Assembly: GCA_031266015.1 (NCBI GenBank)
Contig: JAISBU010000058.1
Span: forward strand, 1-64,000
DNA: 64,000 nt
Direction of reading: 5' to 3'
Source: Prevotellaceae bacterium
Lineage (GTDB): Bacteria > Bacteroidota > Bacteroidia > Bacteroidales > UBA932
Program-made: the position numbers and the translations under genes
The notes under the pieces: model-generated
Seen by the model: only the letters and a program-made list of their open reading frames with translations
What the model was told of the DNA's origin: nothing
The model's database searches: none
In this document: piece after piece, positions 18,013 to 27,261 of the stretch
Numbering within the stretch: position 1 is the stretch's first letter
How the letters are laid out: each line of letters begins with the position of its first letter

Positions 18013-18018
18013 TGTTTG

Positions 18019-18801
18019 ATGGAAAAAATAACCTCGCTGCAGAATGTCCGTGTGAAAAATGTGGTGTTGCTCATGGAAAAAGTACGTGAACGACGCAGCA
18101 GTGGTTTATTTGTGGTGGAGGGCGCGCGCGAAATGGGGTTGGCCAAGCAGGGTGGGTATTCCTTGCAAACGCTTTTTGTTTGTCCGGAAATTTGGAATGA
18201 CAGAGATAAGCTGCCCGAGGCTGAGCAAGCATTTGAGGTTGCGCCTGCTGTTTTTGAGAAACTGGCATATCGCTCAAGAAGCGATGGCTTACTTGCTGTG
18301 GCAAGGCAAAACGATTTGCGATTGGAAAACCTGAAGTTGTCAGCGAATCCTTTTGTAGTTGTGCTGGAGGCGGTTGAAAAACCCGGAAATTTGGGCGCCA
18401 TTTTGCGTACGGCAGATGCCGCTAAGGTAGATGCTGTAATTGTGTGCGATCCCCAGTGTGACGTGTACAACCCTAATGCAGTTCGCTCCGGTGTGGGATG
18501 TCTGTTTACCAACCAGGTGGCATGTTGCACATCAAAAGAGGCTTTGGATTTTTTGCAGGAGCGGGGAATAAAAACTTTTGCAACGGAGCTGCAGGCTTCT
18601 ACCTGGTACCATGAAACAGACCTGCGTCAACCTTGCGCCATTGTAGTGGGTACCGAAGCTGACGGGCTCACCGGTTTTTGGTTGGAAAACGCCGATGGAA
18701 GAATAAAGATCCCGATGCGCGGCGCTATTGACTCGCTTAATGTATCGGTTTCCGTTGCGGTTATTACCTTTGAGGCTATGCGCCAGAGAGATTTTAAGTA
18801 G
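18019..18801 (+). CDS. SpoU/TrmH-family RNA 2'-O-methyltransferase
   Basis: A 260-residue SAM-dependent RNA ribose methyltransferase. The start is ATG 18019 (MEKITSLQNVRVKN), since the 16 extra residues possible upstream are not family-like. An N-terminal RNA-binding SpoU_sub_bind-type domain (VVEGAREMGLA) is followed by the knotted SPOUT domain with motifs NLGAILRTADA, IVVGTEADGLT and SLNVSVSVAV. The length and two-domain form suggest a 23S rRNA or tRNA guanosine methyltransferase; the exact target cannot be told. Confidence 0.88.
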   Translation: MEKITSLQNVRVKNVVLLMEKVRERRSSGLFVVEGAREMGLAKQGGYSLQTLFVCPEIWNDRDKLPEAEQAFEVAPAVFEKLAYRSRSDGLLAVARQNDLRLENLKLSANPFVVVLEAVEKPGNLGAILRTADAAKVDAVIVCDPQCDVYNPNAVRSGVGCLFTNQVACCTSKEALDFLQERGIKTFATELQASTWYHETDLRQPCAIVVGTEADGLTGFWLENADGRIKIPMRGAIDSLNVSVSVAVITFEAMRQRDFK

Positions 18802-18826
18802 CAATTTTTACTGAATTTTTATAGCT

Positions 18827-19330
18827 ATGAAAAAAATTATTGTTGTAGCAATGGCAGCTTTGACGCTTGCTTCTTGCGGAAAAAAGCCTCGTCCAGATGC
18901 GAAAGTTGGCGATACTATGCCAACCCTTGCGGTAACAACGCTTGATGGCGCAATAGATTCTGTTTTGAATAGCGGAAAGGTAACTATGGTGTTGTTTTTT
19001 GCAACCTGGTGTCCTTATTGCGTAGTAGAATTGCCGAAAATTCAAGAAATTTATAATGAGCTGAAGGATAGCTCACGCTTTGCGCTTGCTGTTATATCTC
19101 GTGAGCAACCTGCTGAGGATGTGAAGAAATTTTGGGAAGATAGTGAGTACACCATGCCGGTTTACTTGGACAAGAAGCGTGAGGCGTATTCTCTTTTTGC
19201 CCAAAAAAGTATCCCTCGCCTGTACCTTATAGATGAGAATAGAAAGGTGGCTTATGAAGCTCTTGGCAGCTTTGAGACGCAAGGTGCGCTGGATACAATG
19301 AAGATGTGCCTGTACGATTTGCTTAAGTAA
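18827..19330 (+). CDS. TlpA/ResA-like thioredoxin-fold lipoprotein
   Basis: A 167-residue predicted periplasm-facing lipoprotein. The signal peptide ends in LASC (acylated Cys17). A thioredoxin fold follows with the redox pair in WCPYC (C62, C65), preceded by VLFFAT, and the cis-proline loop in KSIPRLYLID. CPYC suggests a disulfide exchange role, perhaps reduction of periplasmic cysteines or cytochrome maturation, but no partner gene is adjacent. It ends 5 bases before the Nudix gene and is probably co-transcribed. Confidence 0.88.
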   Translation: MKKIIVVAMAALTLASCGKKPRPDAKVGDTMPTLAVTTLDGAIDSVLNSGKVTMVLFFATWCPYCVVELPKIQEIYNELKDSSRFALAVISREQPAEDVKKFWEDSEYTMPVYLDKKREAYSLFAQKSIPRLYLIDENRKVAYEALGSFETQGALDTMKMCLYDLLK

Positions 19331-19335
19331 TCTGC

Positions 19336-19881
19336 ATGGAAGTATGTCCGGAATACGCGAATTTTCATCCCTCAAAAACATTTCAATTTTGCCCCTTTTG
19401 TGGAGCAAAATCTTTTAAATGGGATGGTGAAAAATCCCATAAATGCAGCGCCTGCGGTAAGAGATTGTACACCAATGAATCCGCTGCAACGGTTGCTCTT
19501 ATTACCAATAGCAAAGGGGAGTTGCTTTTTGTCCGTCGCAAATTTGACCCTGCAAAAGGAATGCTTGATTTGCCGGGTGGCTTTGTAGATTTGGGCGAAA
19601 CCGGTGAGCGCGCAATAATTCGTGAGGTAAAAGAAGAGCTGAACTTGGAGGTTGATGAGCTGCAGTTCTGCGGTTCTTTCCCCAATCAATACCTTTTTGG
19701 AGGAATAATTTATTTTACGCTGGATCTCACGTTTATTTGTAAGGTGAATGATTTTACTCTGCTTCGTGCTGCGGATGATGCGGAGGAATGCTTGTTTATT
19801 GCTCCTGAAAAAGTGAATCTTGATGAAATTGGCTTAGGCTCTATAAAGGAGATTGTGAAGCAAGTTGTAAAATCTAAGTAA
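19336..19881 (+). CDS. Nudix hydrolase with N-terminal zinc ribbon
   Basis: A 181-residue protein. A zinc ribbon with C19/C22 and C37/C40 precedes the Nudix domain, whose box runs GGFVDLGETGERAII then REVKEELNLEV (about 82-105) with all consensus acidic residues. The ribbon-plus-Nudix layout recalls NudC-like NADH pyrophosphatases and related zinc-ribbon Nudix proteins, but the NudC substrate motif SQPWPFPxS is absent, so the substrate is open. It follows the thioredoxin lipoprotein by 5 bases. Confidence 0.85.
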   Translation: MEVCPEYANFHPSKTFQFCPFCGAKSFKWDGEKSHKCSACGKRLYTNESAATVALITNSKGELLFVRRKFDPAKGMLDLPGGFVDLGETGERAIIREVKEELNLEVDELQFCGSFPNQYLFGGIIYFTLDLTFICKVNDFTLLRAADDAEECLFIAPEKVNLDEIGLGSIKEIVKQVVKSK

Positions 19882-19988
19882 AACGGAAAATAGAGTTTGT
19901 ACTAATTGTGAAGCGGATAATGGGGCGCTGCTCGATGCTGTATGTCTTGCGGACGTGAGTTGCCAAAAGCAAAAAAAGCATTTTCTTT

Positions 19989-21281
19989 TTACTCCGCCTT
20001 TACAATAAAGTAGTTTTTCTTTCCTTTTTGCACAAGCAAATACTTTCCGTTAAGCAGCATATCCGCAGAAATTTCTGCTTCGGCATCTGATAGTTTTTTC
20101 TTGTTTACGCTTACTCCGCCGCTTTGTACCAGCTTGCGGAATTCTCCTTTGGATGGAAATACCTGAACTTCTACTGCCAGCAATTCCCCTGCTTTTATGG
20201 GCAGCTTATTCTTGCTCACCGCAAATGTCGGCACACCTTCAAATACGGAGAGGAACGTTTCCTCGTCAATCTTTTTCAATACGTCAGAAGTGGCATTGCC
20301 GAACAAAACTTCGGATGCTTCAACTGCTTTGTTGTACCTCTCCATTGAATGAACCATGCAGGTAACTTCCTTTGCCAGAGATCTTTGCAAAGGTCTCTGG
20401 TGTGGTGTGGCGGCTTGCTCTTCTGCCAGCTTGGCGATTTCTTTTTGCGATAGCGTAGTAAAGATTTTGATGTACTTTTCCGCATCGGCATCACTCACGT
20501 TGAGCCAAAATTGGTAGAATTTGTAAGGTGATGTGTAGCGTGCGTCGAGCCAGATATTACCGCTTTCGGTTTTGCCGAACTTACCACCATCTGCTTTGGT
20601 AATGAGCGGACAAACAAGGGCGAAAGCCTCTGCCTCCGATCCCATTTTGCGGCGGATTAATTCTGTTCCCGTAGTAATGTTGCCCCACTGGTCGGAGCCT
20701 CCCATTTGCAAGCGGCAGCTCTCATTTTCGTATAAGTATAGAAAATCGTAACCCTGCAGCAGCTGGTATGAAAATTCTGTAAAAGACATTCCGACATTTG
20801 AATCGCCGCTCAATCGTTTTTTTACAGAATCCTTTGCCATCATATAGTTTACGGTGATGTGCTTACCGATATCCCGAATGAAATTCAGGAAGCTGTAATC
20901 TTTCATCCAATCGTAGTTGTTTACCAGCTTGGCGGCATTGGGAGCATCGGAGTCAAAATCAAGAAACTTTGCCAGCTGTTTTTTTATGCTTTCCTGATTG
21001 TGGCGAAGAGTTGCCTCATCCAGCAGGTTACGCTCGGCTGATTTCATTGATGGGTCGCCAATCATACCTGTAGCGCCGCCTACCAATGCGATGGGGCGGT
21101 GTCCGGAGCGCTGAAAATGTTTGAGCATCATTACGCTTACAAGGTGGCCAATGTGTAGCGAGTCGGCGGTTGGATCAATCCCTACGTAGGCAGAGGTCAT
21201 TTCCTTGTTCAGCTGTTCTTCTACACCCGGCATCATATCGTGAATCATGCCGCGCCACTTGAGTTCTTCTACAAAGTTCAT
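19989..21281 (-). CDS. tyrS: Tyrosyl-tRNA synthetase
   Basis: A 430-residue class I aminoacyl-tRNA synthetase. HIGH is at residues 43-46 (SLHIGHLVS), the second signature is KFGKTESGN at about 230, and [11 protein letters not shown] binds tyrosine. A C-terminal S4 RNA-binding domain ([17 protein letters not shown]) is present. Length and architecture are those of the bacterial TyrS type. Transcription ends at the bidirectional hairpin or runs in isolation; no partner gene. Confidence 0.97.
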   Translation of the reverse strand: MNFVEELKWRGMIHDMMPGVEEQLNKEMTSAYVGIDPTADSLHIGHLVSVMMLKHFQRSGHRPIALVGGATGMIGDPSMKSAERNLLDEATLRHNQESIKKQLAKFLDFDSDAPNAAKLVNNYDWMKDYSFLNFIRDIGKHITVNYMMAKDSVKKRLSGDSNVGMSFTEFSYQLLQGYDFLYLYENESCRLQMGGSDQWGNITTGTELIRRKMGSEAEAFALVCPLITKADGGKFGKTESGNIWLDARYTSPYKFYQFWLNVSDADAEKYIKIFTTLSQKEIAKLAEEQAATPHQRPLQRSLAKEVTCMVHSMERYNKAVEASEVLFGNATSDVLKKIDEETFLSVFEGVPTFAVSKNKLPIKAGELLAVEVQVFPSKGEFRKLVQSGGVSVNKKKLSDAEAEISADMLLNGKYLLVQKGKKNYFIVKAE

Positions 21282-21375
21282 TACCGTAAATGTTTAGTCA
21301 CAAAATGTTGTGCTTCGTGCTGGTTATTTTTTATAGGGTACAAATTTACCAATTTCTTTTGGCTTTGCCACAAAT

Positions 21376-21410
21376 AAAAAAGGCGCGAAAGTCAACTTCG
21401 CGCCTTTTTA
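21376..21410. terminator. Bidirectional terminator hairpin upstream of tyrS
   Basis: AAAAAAGGCGCGAA and TTCGCGCCTTTTT form a perfect stem around GTCAAC, with A and T tracts on both sides. It follows the small sorting-domain-like gene (minus strand, ends 21430 leftward) and thus terminates it upstream of tyrS. Confidence 0.85.
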
Positions 21411-21429
21411 TGGTTGTAAAATTTCTCAA

Positions 21430-21786
21430 CTAACTTTTTTGAAATCGCTTTACCACAGTTTGCATGTCGGTTTCTACCTTTACGTAGTAGCTACCGGCCT
21501 TATAATTCTTGGTGTTGATTAAGGTGCTGGCAGAACGCGGACGTTGGCTAACCAACGTTTGTCCTTTTTCGTTGATAAGCGTAACTTGCTTTATCTCACC
21601 TTGCGAAACCGAAATGCTGAGGTAGCCCGAGGAGTTGGGAACAACTTGTACGGTGTTTGTTTCCATACCTTGCCTGTTTTCCTGTGATTGCTTGGCAATA
21701 CCGGGAAGCACGCTCAGTAGTATTAGCGTTGCCAGCGCTAGTACTATGGCAATGATTTTTTTGACGTCGGCAGAATAATCTTCCAT
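21430..21786 (-). CDS. Small anchored protein resembling a T9SS C-terminal sorting domain
   Basis: A 118-residue protein; the start chosen is ATG 21786 (MEDYSADVKKIIAIVL) because the longer frame overlaps argH. A single hydrophobic helix (about residues 10-30) is followed by a ~70-residue beta-rich domain: VQVVPNSSGYLSISVS, then TLINEKGQTLVSQ, LINTKNYKAGSYYVKVET and a Lys-rich end VVKRFQKS. The order matches type A T9SS sorting domains (VxPNP...G-x-V...GxYxVKV...K), but the NP is NS and there is no passenger. It could be a stand-alone secreted domain or a membrane protein that mimics it. It ends in a strong terminator. Confidence 0.5.
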   Translation of the reverse strand: MEDYSADVKKIIAIVLALATLILLSVLPGIAKQSQENRQGMETNTVQVVPNSSGYLSISVSQGEIKQVTLINEKGQTLVSQRPRSASTLINTKNYKAGSYYVKVETDMQTVVKRFQKS

Positions 21787-21872
21787 AGTCCTGAGTTTTA
21801 GGGAAATGTCTAAACTAAAACGCAGGGTATGGTATTCTAGTGTGTTTTTTAACAGTTGAGCGTTGGCAACCG

Positions 21873-23168
21873 TTAACCGGTTATCCCGCTTAGGGCTTTT
21901 TGCATTTTCCCGACTATTTTGTCGTTGCAAAGATTGCCAACGCTGCCTTCGTGAGTGTGATTTACTTCTTTTGTAGGCGTATAATTACCGTTGTGCACCT
22001 GCCCCCCAATTTGACGATAGGCGTCACGAAAAGGAACCCCGCTTAGTACAAGGCGGTTGACATCCTCCACCGTAAAAATGTAGCTGTACCTGTCGTCATT
22101 CATAATGTTCTCATTTACAACAATATACTGTAGCATGAAGTCGGCGATCTCAAGGCAGGATAGCAATTCTTGAATGGCGGGAAACATGATTTCTTTGAGC
22201 AGCTGCATATCCCGGTGGTAACCTCCGGGCAAGTTGGCGCATAGCAGCGCCACCTCGTTGGGTACGGCTTGCAGGCGGTTACACTTTCCTCTGATTAGCT
22301 CGAAGACATCGGGATTTTTCTTGTGAGGCATAATGCTGGAGCCGGTTGTAAGCGTATCGGGGAATGATACAAACCTGAAATTTTGGCTCATGTACAGGCA
22401 TACATCCATAGCGAATCGACCCATTGTGGCCGCTATAGATGACATTGCAGCGCTAAGCGTGCGCTCGGTTTTGCCCCGGCTCATTTGTGCCGCAATCACG
22501 TTGTAGTGTAAAGTTTCAAAACCTAACAGCTCCGTGGTCATGGTGCGGTTGAGCGGAAATGAGCTGCCGTAGCCTGCTGCCGAACCCAACGGATTTTGGT
22601 TGGTGATTTTATGCGCCGCTGCCAGCTGTTGTACGTCATCCACCAGGGCTTCGGCGTATGCGCCAAACCATAATCCGAAAGAGGACGGCATGGCTATTTG
22701 CAGGTGCGTGTAGCCGGGCATTAGCACCTCTTTGTGCTTTTCACTTAGCGAGATGAGCGTGTTGAAAAGCGTTTCTGTTCCGTGCGCGATATGTCGGATT
22801 TTTTCTCGGAAGAATAGCTTTAAATCCACCAGCACCTGGTCATTGCGGGAGCGACCGGAGTGTATTTTTTTACCGACTTCACCCAAACGTTTTGTGAGCA
22901 GCAGCTCTACCTGCGAGTGCACATCTTCTACACCCGGCTCAATGGTAAACTTTCCTTCGGCAATTTCTTCACCAATCTTTTCAAGTCCGCCGAGTAATAT
23001 TTTCAACTCCTCAGCCGTAAGTAACCCAATGCTTTGCAGCATTTTAATGTGCGCCATGCTGCCTTGCACGTCATGTTTTGCCAGCTGTAAATCCAGCTCT
23101 TGATCTTTACCTACGGTGAAGTTTTCGACTAGCTTATCAGGCTCAAGACCTTTGCTCCAGAGTTTCAT
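21873..23168 (-). CDS. argH: Argininosuccinate lyase
   Basis: A 431-residue enzyme of the fumarase/aspartase superfamily that splits argininosuccinate into arginine and fumarate. The superfamily signature is GSSIMPHKKNP at about 280; other blocks are DVHSQVELLLT, HSGRSRNDQV and PGYTHLQIAMPSS. The length is slightly short against typical ArgH (about 450-460), with a compact C-terminus. No other arg gene is in the window. Confidence 0.95.
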   Translation of the reverse strand: MKLWSKGLEPDKLVENFTVGKDQELDLQLAKHDVQGSMAHIKMLQSIGLLTAEELKILLGGLEKIGEEIAEGKFTIEPGVEDVHSQVELLLTKRLGEVGKKIHSGRSRNDQVLVDLKLFFREKIRHIAHGTETLFNTLISLSEKHKEVLMPGYTHLQIAMPSSFGLWFGAYAEALVDDVQQLAAAHKITNQNPLGSAAGYGSSFPLNRTMTTELLGFETLHYNVIAAQMSRGKTERTLSAAMSSIAATMGRFAMDVCLYMSQNFRFVSFPDTLTTGSSIMPHKKNPDVFELIRGKCNRLQAVPNEVALLCANLPGGYHRDMQLLKEIMFPAIQELLSCLEIADFMLQYIVVNENIMNDDRYSYIFTVEDVNRLVLSGVPFRDAYRQIGGQVHNGNYTPTKEVNHTHEGSVGNLCNDKIVGKMQKALSGITG

Positions 23169-23198
23169 ATGATTTCAAATTCCAAGTTTCAAATTCTA

Positions 23199-23282
23199 AT
23201 TAACCACGGAGACACGTGAAACACAAAAGAAATACGATTCAAAATTTTTTCTTCTTTGTGATCTCCGTGTATCCGTGGTTAA
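23199..23282. repeat. Intergenic inverted repeat (AACCACGGA type)
   Basis: TTAACCACGGAGACAC at the left is matched by GTGTATCCGTGGTTAA at the right with one inserted base, separated by an AT-rich centre. This is a dispersed type of intergenic repeat seen in many Bacteroidota; a weakly related sequence (AATTAACCACTAAGC) lies near 60160. It lies between tadA and argH on the same strand. Confidence 0.65.
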
Positions 23283-23283
23283 T

Positions 23284-23715
23284 TTAATGTCTTTTTCTCC
23301 GGAAAAATTCCGTCATCAGCTCCCTGCATTCCTCTGCCAGTATACCGCTTGTAACCTTGGTTTTCGGATGCAGCAGATTTTCCTTCAGCAACGAGTAGCC
23401 TCGTTTGGGATCGGCTGCACCGTATACAACTTCGCCTACTTGCGACCAGTAGCAAGCTCCTGCGCACATGGGGCACATTTCTACCGTAACATATAATACG
23501 CTGTAAATCAAATATTTACTACCAATGCAGTTTGCTGCTGAAGTAATAGCCTGCATTTCCGCATGAGCCGTGGCATCATTGAGAGTTTCGGTAAGGTTAT
23601 GCGCACGCGCAATGATTCGTCCGCCATGCACCACAACGGCGCCCACCGGAACCTCACCTTTATCGAACGCCAGCTGCGCTTCTTTTAGCGCCTCGCGCAT
23701 GTATTTTTCGTGCAT
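23284..23715 (-). CDS. tadA: tRNA-specific adenosine-34 deaminase
   Basis: A 143-residue cytidine-deaminase-fold enzyme that converts A34 of tRNA-Arg(ACG) to inosine. The zinc and catalytic residues are HAE (H51, E53) and CPMC (C81, C84), and the N-terminus MREALKEAQLAFDKGEVPVG is typical of TadA. The usual Pro before the first cysteine is Met here (EMCPMCAGA), a mild variation. A guanine-deaminase-type relative is the alternative, less likely given GEVPVGAVVV and length. Confidence 0.88.
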   Translation of the reverse strand: MHEKYMREALKEAQLAFDKGEVPVGAVVVHGGRIIARAHNLTETLNDATAHAEMQAITSAANCIGSKYLIYSVLYVTVEMCPMCAGACYWSQVGEVVYGAADPKRGYSLLKENLLHPKTKVTSGILAEECRELMTEFFRRKRH

Positions 23716-23875
23716 ACTTTCTGTTTATGACTATTTAACGCGCTAAAAAGCCGGTTTTATTAGCTATTGCGATGTTTGATGTTTATTTTTGTTGCCGTAT
23801 TTAACGTTGAACAGAAAGCGCAACGCCGCTTGGTAAAGGTAGGAATTTTCATTCACAAATCACTCAGCTTGTAAA

Positions 23876-26659
23876 ATGCAAAAGCTCATCGGTTTTTTTA
23901 GTAACAAATTTGTCCTGGCAGCGCTGGCTATTCTCGCAGCATGTCTGCTGGTGTGGTTTTATTTTTTTGTGCGTGAAGGCGAAAAGAAAAACAGCATGGA
24001 TGCCATCCGCGCGGTGCCGGCCGATGCCGTATTTGCACTACGCGTGAATGACCTGAATAAGCTGCACATGAAGCTATGTTCGGAAGGTGAGCTGTTTACA
24101 CTTTTGGCGCAAGAAAGGGCGGTGGTGGACATAAAGAAAACGCTTGATTTTGTGCTCAATACATTAGCATCGCAAAATTCGGTTGTGGGAGATTTTTCCA
24201 TGCAGCCCATGTGGATTTCGGCGCACGTTTTCGGTAGAGATTTAGCATTTTTGTTCGCCCAAAATTTGCCGGATAATTTATACCTCAACAACGTTAGGCA
24301 GCTGCTTCCGTTGCTCACGGAGCGTGGATTTTCAGTGTCGGAATTGCCGTACGATAGCGAGAAGATTTCAACGTTTAAGAAAGGTGATTTAGAAGTTTTT
24401 CATGCAGCGGTTGTTCGTCGCGTGTTGGTAATCAGCTCATCACGCGTATTGGTTGAAATGGCTGTACGTCAAGCACATGTAGAATCTTCGCTGGCGGACA
24501 ATGAGCAGTTTATGTCTGCCTCTAAAACGGCGGGAGCGCATGTGGATTTCAACTTGTACGTTAACCATGCGCAGCTACCCAAGCTTATGCCGCTGGTGCT
24601 GAGCGGCCGCTATGCCCGCAGTGTGGACTTGTTGTCAAAGCTGGGTAATTTCACCGTGCTGGATGCTTCGCTGAAGCAGGAGGCTTTGCAGCTGAGCGGA
24701 TTCCTGTTTACCGACAACATGCAAGCTTCATACTTCTCCGCCTTTCGTAATCAAAAAAATTACAAGCTGACAGTATTTGATATTTTGCCTCGTGTAACGG
24801 ATGGTGTGATGTCGGTGGGTATATCGGATGCGGCGCAGCTGCTGAAAGATTATACGGCATTTTGTGACCGGCAAATGGGCGCCGATGCCACAAGAAAAAG
24901 GCAGCATGCCGAGCTGAAGAAATTGTTGGGGCAAGAACCGGCAAAGTTCTATGAAGCATTATTCCCGGTAGAGCTGAGCCTTGCGCATGTACCTATCACC
25001 GGATTGGAGGCAAAGGACACGTGGTTTACCATTGTAAAATCTTCTAAGGTGGATGCTGCAAAGAAGGAGATAACAGAGGCGATAGCAAAAGTTGCGAATG
25101 GGAAAAAAAAGAAAGAGCGTGACTACGTGAAGACCGAAGTTATGTCGAATAATGAGCCGCTTTCGGTGTTTCAAAATCCTGCACCGGGTATTACAGCCAG
25201 TTTGTTTGGCAGTGTGTTTGCCCGTTGTCCGGATGACTTCTTAACCATTGTGGGCGACTACCTTATTTTCTCCTCATCCCGTGCTGCCCTTAAGGAGTTT
25301 GCGCTTGCAGCGCTGTTGAAAAAAACGCTTGCGCAAACGGTCAACATAGCTAACTACGCTGCTTCGGAGGCCAACGTTATGGTTTACTTGAATCCTGCGA
25401 AGCCTGATGCGGACTACTTCAATGTGCTTAAACCGGCTATAGTTACTGAGCTGAAGAGGTCGGAACTGTTGGCTTCATCAGGTGGTATGTGCTTGCAGAT
25501 GAGGGTTGTGAATAGTAGAGCTTACTGCAATGTCTTTTACAAAATGCAGGATAAACCAGGCGGAAAACAGTCGTCCGGCGCGCAGGCAGAGTTTGAGGTA
25601 AAGCTTGATGCACCTTTGGTCTTTGCCCCGTGGGTGGTAAAAAATCACAAGACCGGACAAAATGAAATACTGGCTCAGGATGCAAAAAACAACATTTACC
25701 TCATCGATAACCAGGGTACGCTGCTTTGGAAGCGTACTCTGGATGACCCTATTATGGGCGATGTGCAGCAGATTGATTATCTGAAAAACAAGAAGTTGCA
25801 GCTAGTGTTTAGCACCAAGAGCAAGCTGTATGTAGTAGATCGCTTAGGGCGCGACGTTGAGAAGTATCCGGTAAAATTTGCCGCGCAAGCCACATCGCCT
25901 GTGGCGATTTTTGACTACGATAAATCTCGTGATTACCGCTTCTTTGTAGCTTGTGCAGATGGCAAGATTTACGCTTATGAGCGCAACGGCAAGCGCCTGG
26001 CAGGATTTTCGCCCGCTCTGAATTTTGGAACGGTAACCCTGCCTCCCATGCACGTTCGTTCTCAGGATAAAGATTTTATTGTAATTGCGGATAACCGTAG
26101 AGTACACATACTCAACCGCAGGGGAGAGGAGCGCGTGCATGTACGTGAGGCGGTGGCTCCGGCTTACAACAGCACGCTTGCCTGCGAGTACGGGCTAAAA
26201 GGAAAGGTGGTGCGTCTGGTTACTACAAGTTCTGCCGGAGAGCTGGTGTTCATTTACTTTGATGGAAATGTAGAGCATATAGCTCTGTCACCCAAACCCA
26301 CTGAAAATCACTTTTTTACCTACAGCGATCATAACGCCTACGTAATTTTGGACGGTAAAGACCTCCGGGTGTATGAGAGCAACCTGCGCCAGCGCTACCA
26401 TAAATCGTTCAAGTATGCGGCAAAAGATGCGCCAGCGCTGTACGTGTCGCGGGCTTTAGGCGCTCAGTGCGGCGTGTACTGCGCCGAAGAGGGCAAGGCT
26501 TACCTGGTAGACAATAATGGCGATGTGCTGCCGAACTTTCCGGTTAAAGCGGCTGCCCCGCTGCTCATGGCCAACCTTAAGGACGGCGATAAAATTTACA
26601 ACGTGGTGGTGGGCGATGAAAACGGTTTTATGACCTGCTATAATCTGATAGCAAAATAA
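23876..26659 (+). CDS. Large anchored protein, unknown N-domain plus propeller-like C-domain
   Basis: A 927-residue protein of unknown function. One N-terminal membrane helix (about 10-30) is followed by a predicted periplasmic region. Residues about 40-550 start AIRAVPADAVFALRVNDLNK, the pattern of DUF3352-like proteins. From about 580 on, repeated short strands of the type NNIYLIDNQGTLLWKRTL, KLYVVDRLGRDVEKYPV, GKIYAYERNGKRLAGF and YLVDNNGDVLPNFPV indicate a PQQ/WD-like beta-propeller. Such proteins may act as envelope scaffolds, but this is inference. The gene appears to stand alone; DUF4834 follows 85 bases later. Confidence 0.65.
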   Translation: MQKLIGFFSNKFVLAALAILAACLLVWFYFFVREGEKKNSMDAIRAVPADAVFALRVNDLNKLHMKLCSEGELFTLLAQERAVVDIKKTLDFVLNTLASQNSVVGDFSMQPMWISAHVFGRDLAFLFAQNLPDNLYLNNVRQLLPLLTERGFSVSELPYDSEKISTFKKGDLEVFHAAVVRRVLVISSSRVLVEMAVRQAHVESSLADNEQFMSASKTAGAHVDFNLYVNHAQLPKLMPLVLSGRYARSVDLLSKLGNFTVLDASLKQEALQLSGFLFTDNMQASYFSAFRNQKNYKLTVFDILPRVTDGVMSVGISDAAQLLKDYTAFCDRQMGADATRKRQHAELKKLLGQEPAKFYEALFPVELSLAHVPITGLEAKDTWFTIVKSSKVDAAKKEITEAIAKVANGKKKKERDYVKTEVMSNNEPLSVFQNPAPGITASLFGSVFARCPDDFLTIVGDYLIFSSSRAALKEFALAALLKKTLAQTVNIANYAASEANVMVYLNPAKPDADYFNVLKPAIVTELKRSELLASSGGMCLQMRVVNSRAYCNVFYKMQDKPGGKQSSGAQAEFEVKLDAPLVFAPWVVKNHKTGQNEILAQDAKNNIYLIDNQGTLLWKRTLDDPIMGDVQQIDYLKNKKLQLVFSTKSKLYVVDRLGRDVEKYPVKFAAQATSPVAIFDYDKSRDYRFFVACADGKIYAYERNGKRLAGFSPALNFGTVTLPPMHVRSQDKDFIVIADNRRVHILNRRGEERVHVREAVAPAYNSTLACEYGLKGKVVRLVTTSSAGELVFIYFDGNVEHIALSPKPTENHFFTYSDHNAYVILDGKDLRVYESNLRQRYHKSFKYAAKDAPALYVSRALGAQCGVYCAEEGKAYLVDNNGDVLPNFPVKAAAPLLMANLKDGDKIYNVVVGDENGFMTCYNLIAK

Positions 26660-26744
26660 GTTGTAATTTTAGCCTTGTGATGGACAGGCGGCCCCCCTTT
26701 TAAGGGAGTTTTGCCGGTGTTGGATGTATAATTTACGAGCTCGC

Positions 26745-26990
26745 ATGGATACTCTTCTCAGCATACTTTTCGTTTTTGCCTGTATTTGGCTTTTCTTTCG
26801 TCTTTTTGGCCGGTATATTTTGCTGTTCGTGGTCAGCCGTTTTGCCAAACGATTCGGTATAGATCCCAAGCAATTTTCCGGAGACAGGAAGCAGAGGCAG
26901 ACCCCCTCAAATGATAGCCATTCGTCTGATACTAAGGGGGTTGTTCCCGATGACATGGGCGAATATGTTGATTTTGAGGATGTTGAATAG
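26745..26990 (+). CDS. DUF4834 family membrane protein
   Basis: An 81-residue protein starting at ATG 26745 (MDTLLSILFVFACIWLFFRL); an upstream in-frame start would add 7 unlikely residues. One or two closely spaced membrane segments (about 2-32) are followed by a polar tail ending in GEYVDFEDVE, the conserved acidic end of DUF4834 proteins of Bacteroidota. Function is unknown. Confidence 0.75.
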   Translation: MDTLLSILFVFACIWLFFRLFGRYILLFVVSRFAKRFGIDPKQFSGDRKQRQTPSNDSHSSDTKGVVPDDMGEYVDFEDVE

Positions 26991-27261
26991 TATTCCTGCC
27001 GTTGGTGTGCTTATATTTTATAGGTTAAGCTATTTACTTATTTAATTTGTTGATTATCAATATTTAATTTAAAATTTTTGTTTTTTTAAAGCCACGTTAA
27101 CTTGTGTTTATATTATTGATTATAAGTTGTTTATTTTAAATGAAAATGTTGAGATCAACAGGGGTACTCTAAATTTTGCTTTTTGTACATTTTCGTAGTA
27201 TATACCTATGTTTTACTACGAGACTTTTTTAAAGATATATTTGAATCTTAATGTAATTATA
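26991..27261. other. AT-rich intergenic region
   Basis: Strongly AT-rich, with runs such as TTTAATTTAAAATTTTTG and no convincing frame, hairpin or repeat. It precedes the broken acetyltransferase gene and may contain its former promoter; no TAnnTTTG box was located with confidence. Confidence 0.4.

Noticed and set aside
21787-21930. Longer N-terminus for the sorting-domain-like protein
   Set aside because: The extension overlaps argH and contains no signal or domain; the ATG at 21786 precedes the hydrophobic helix directly.
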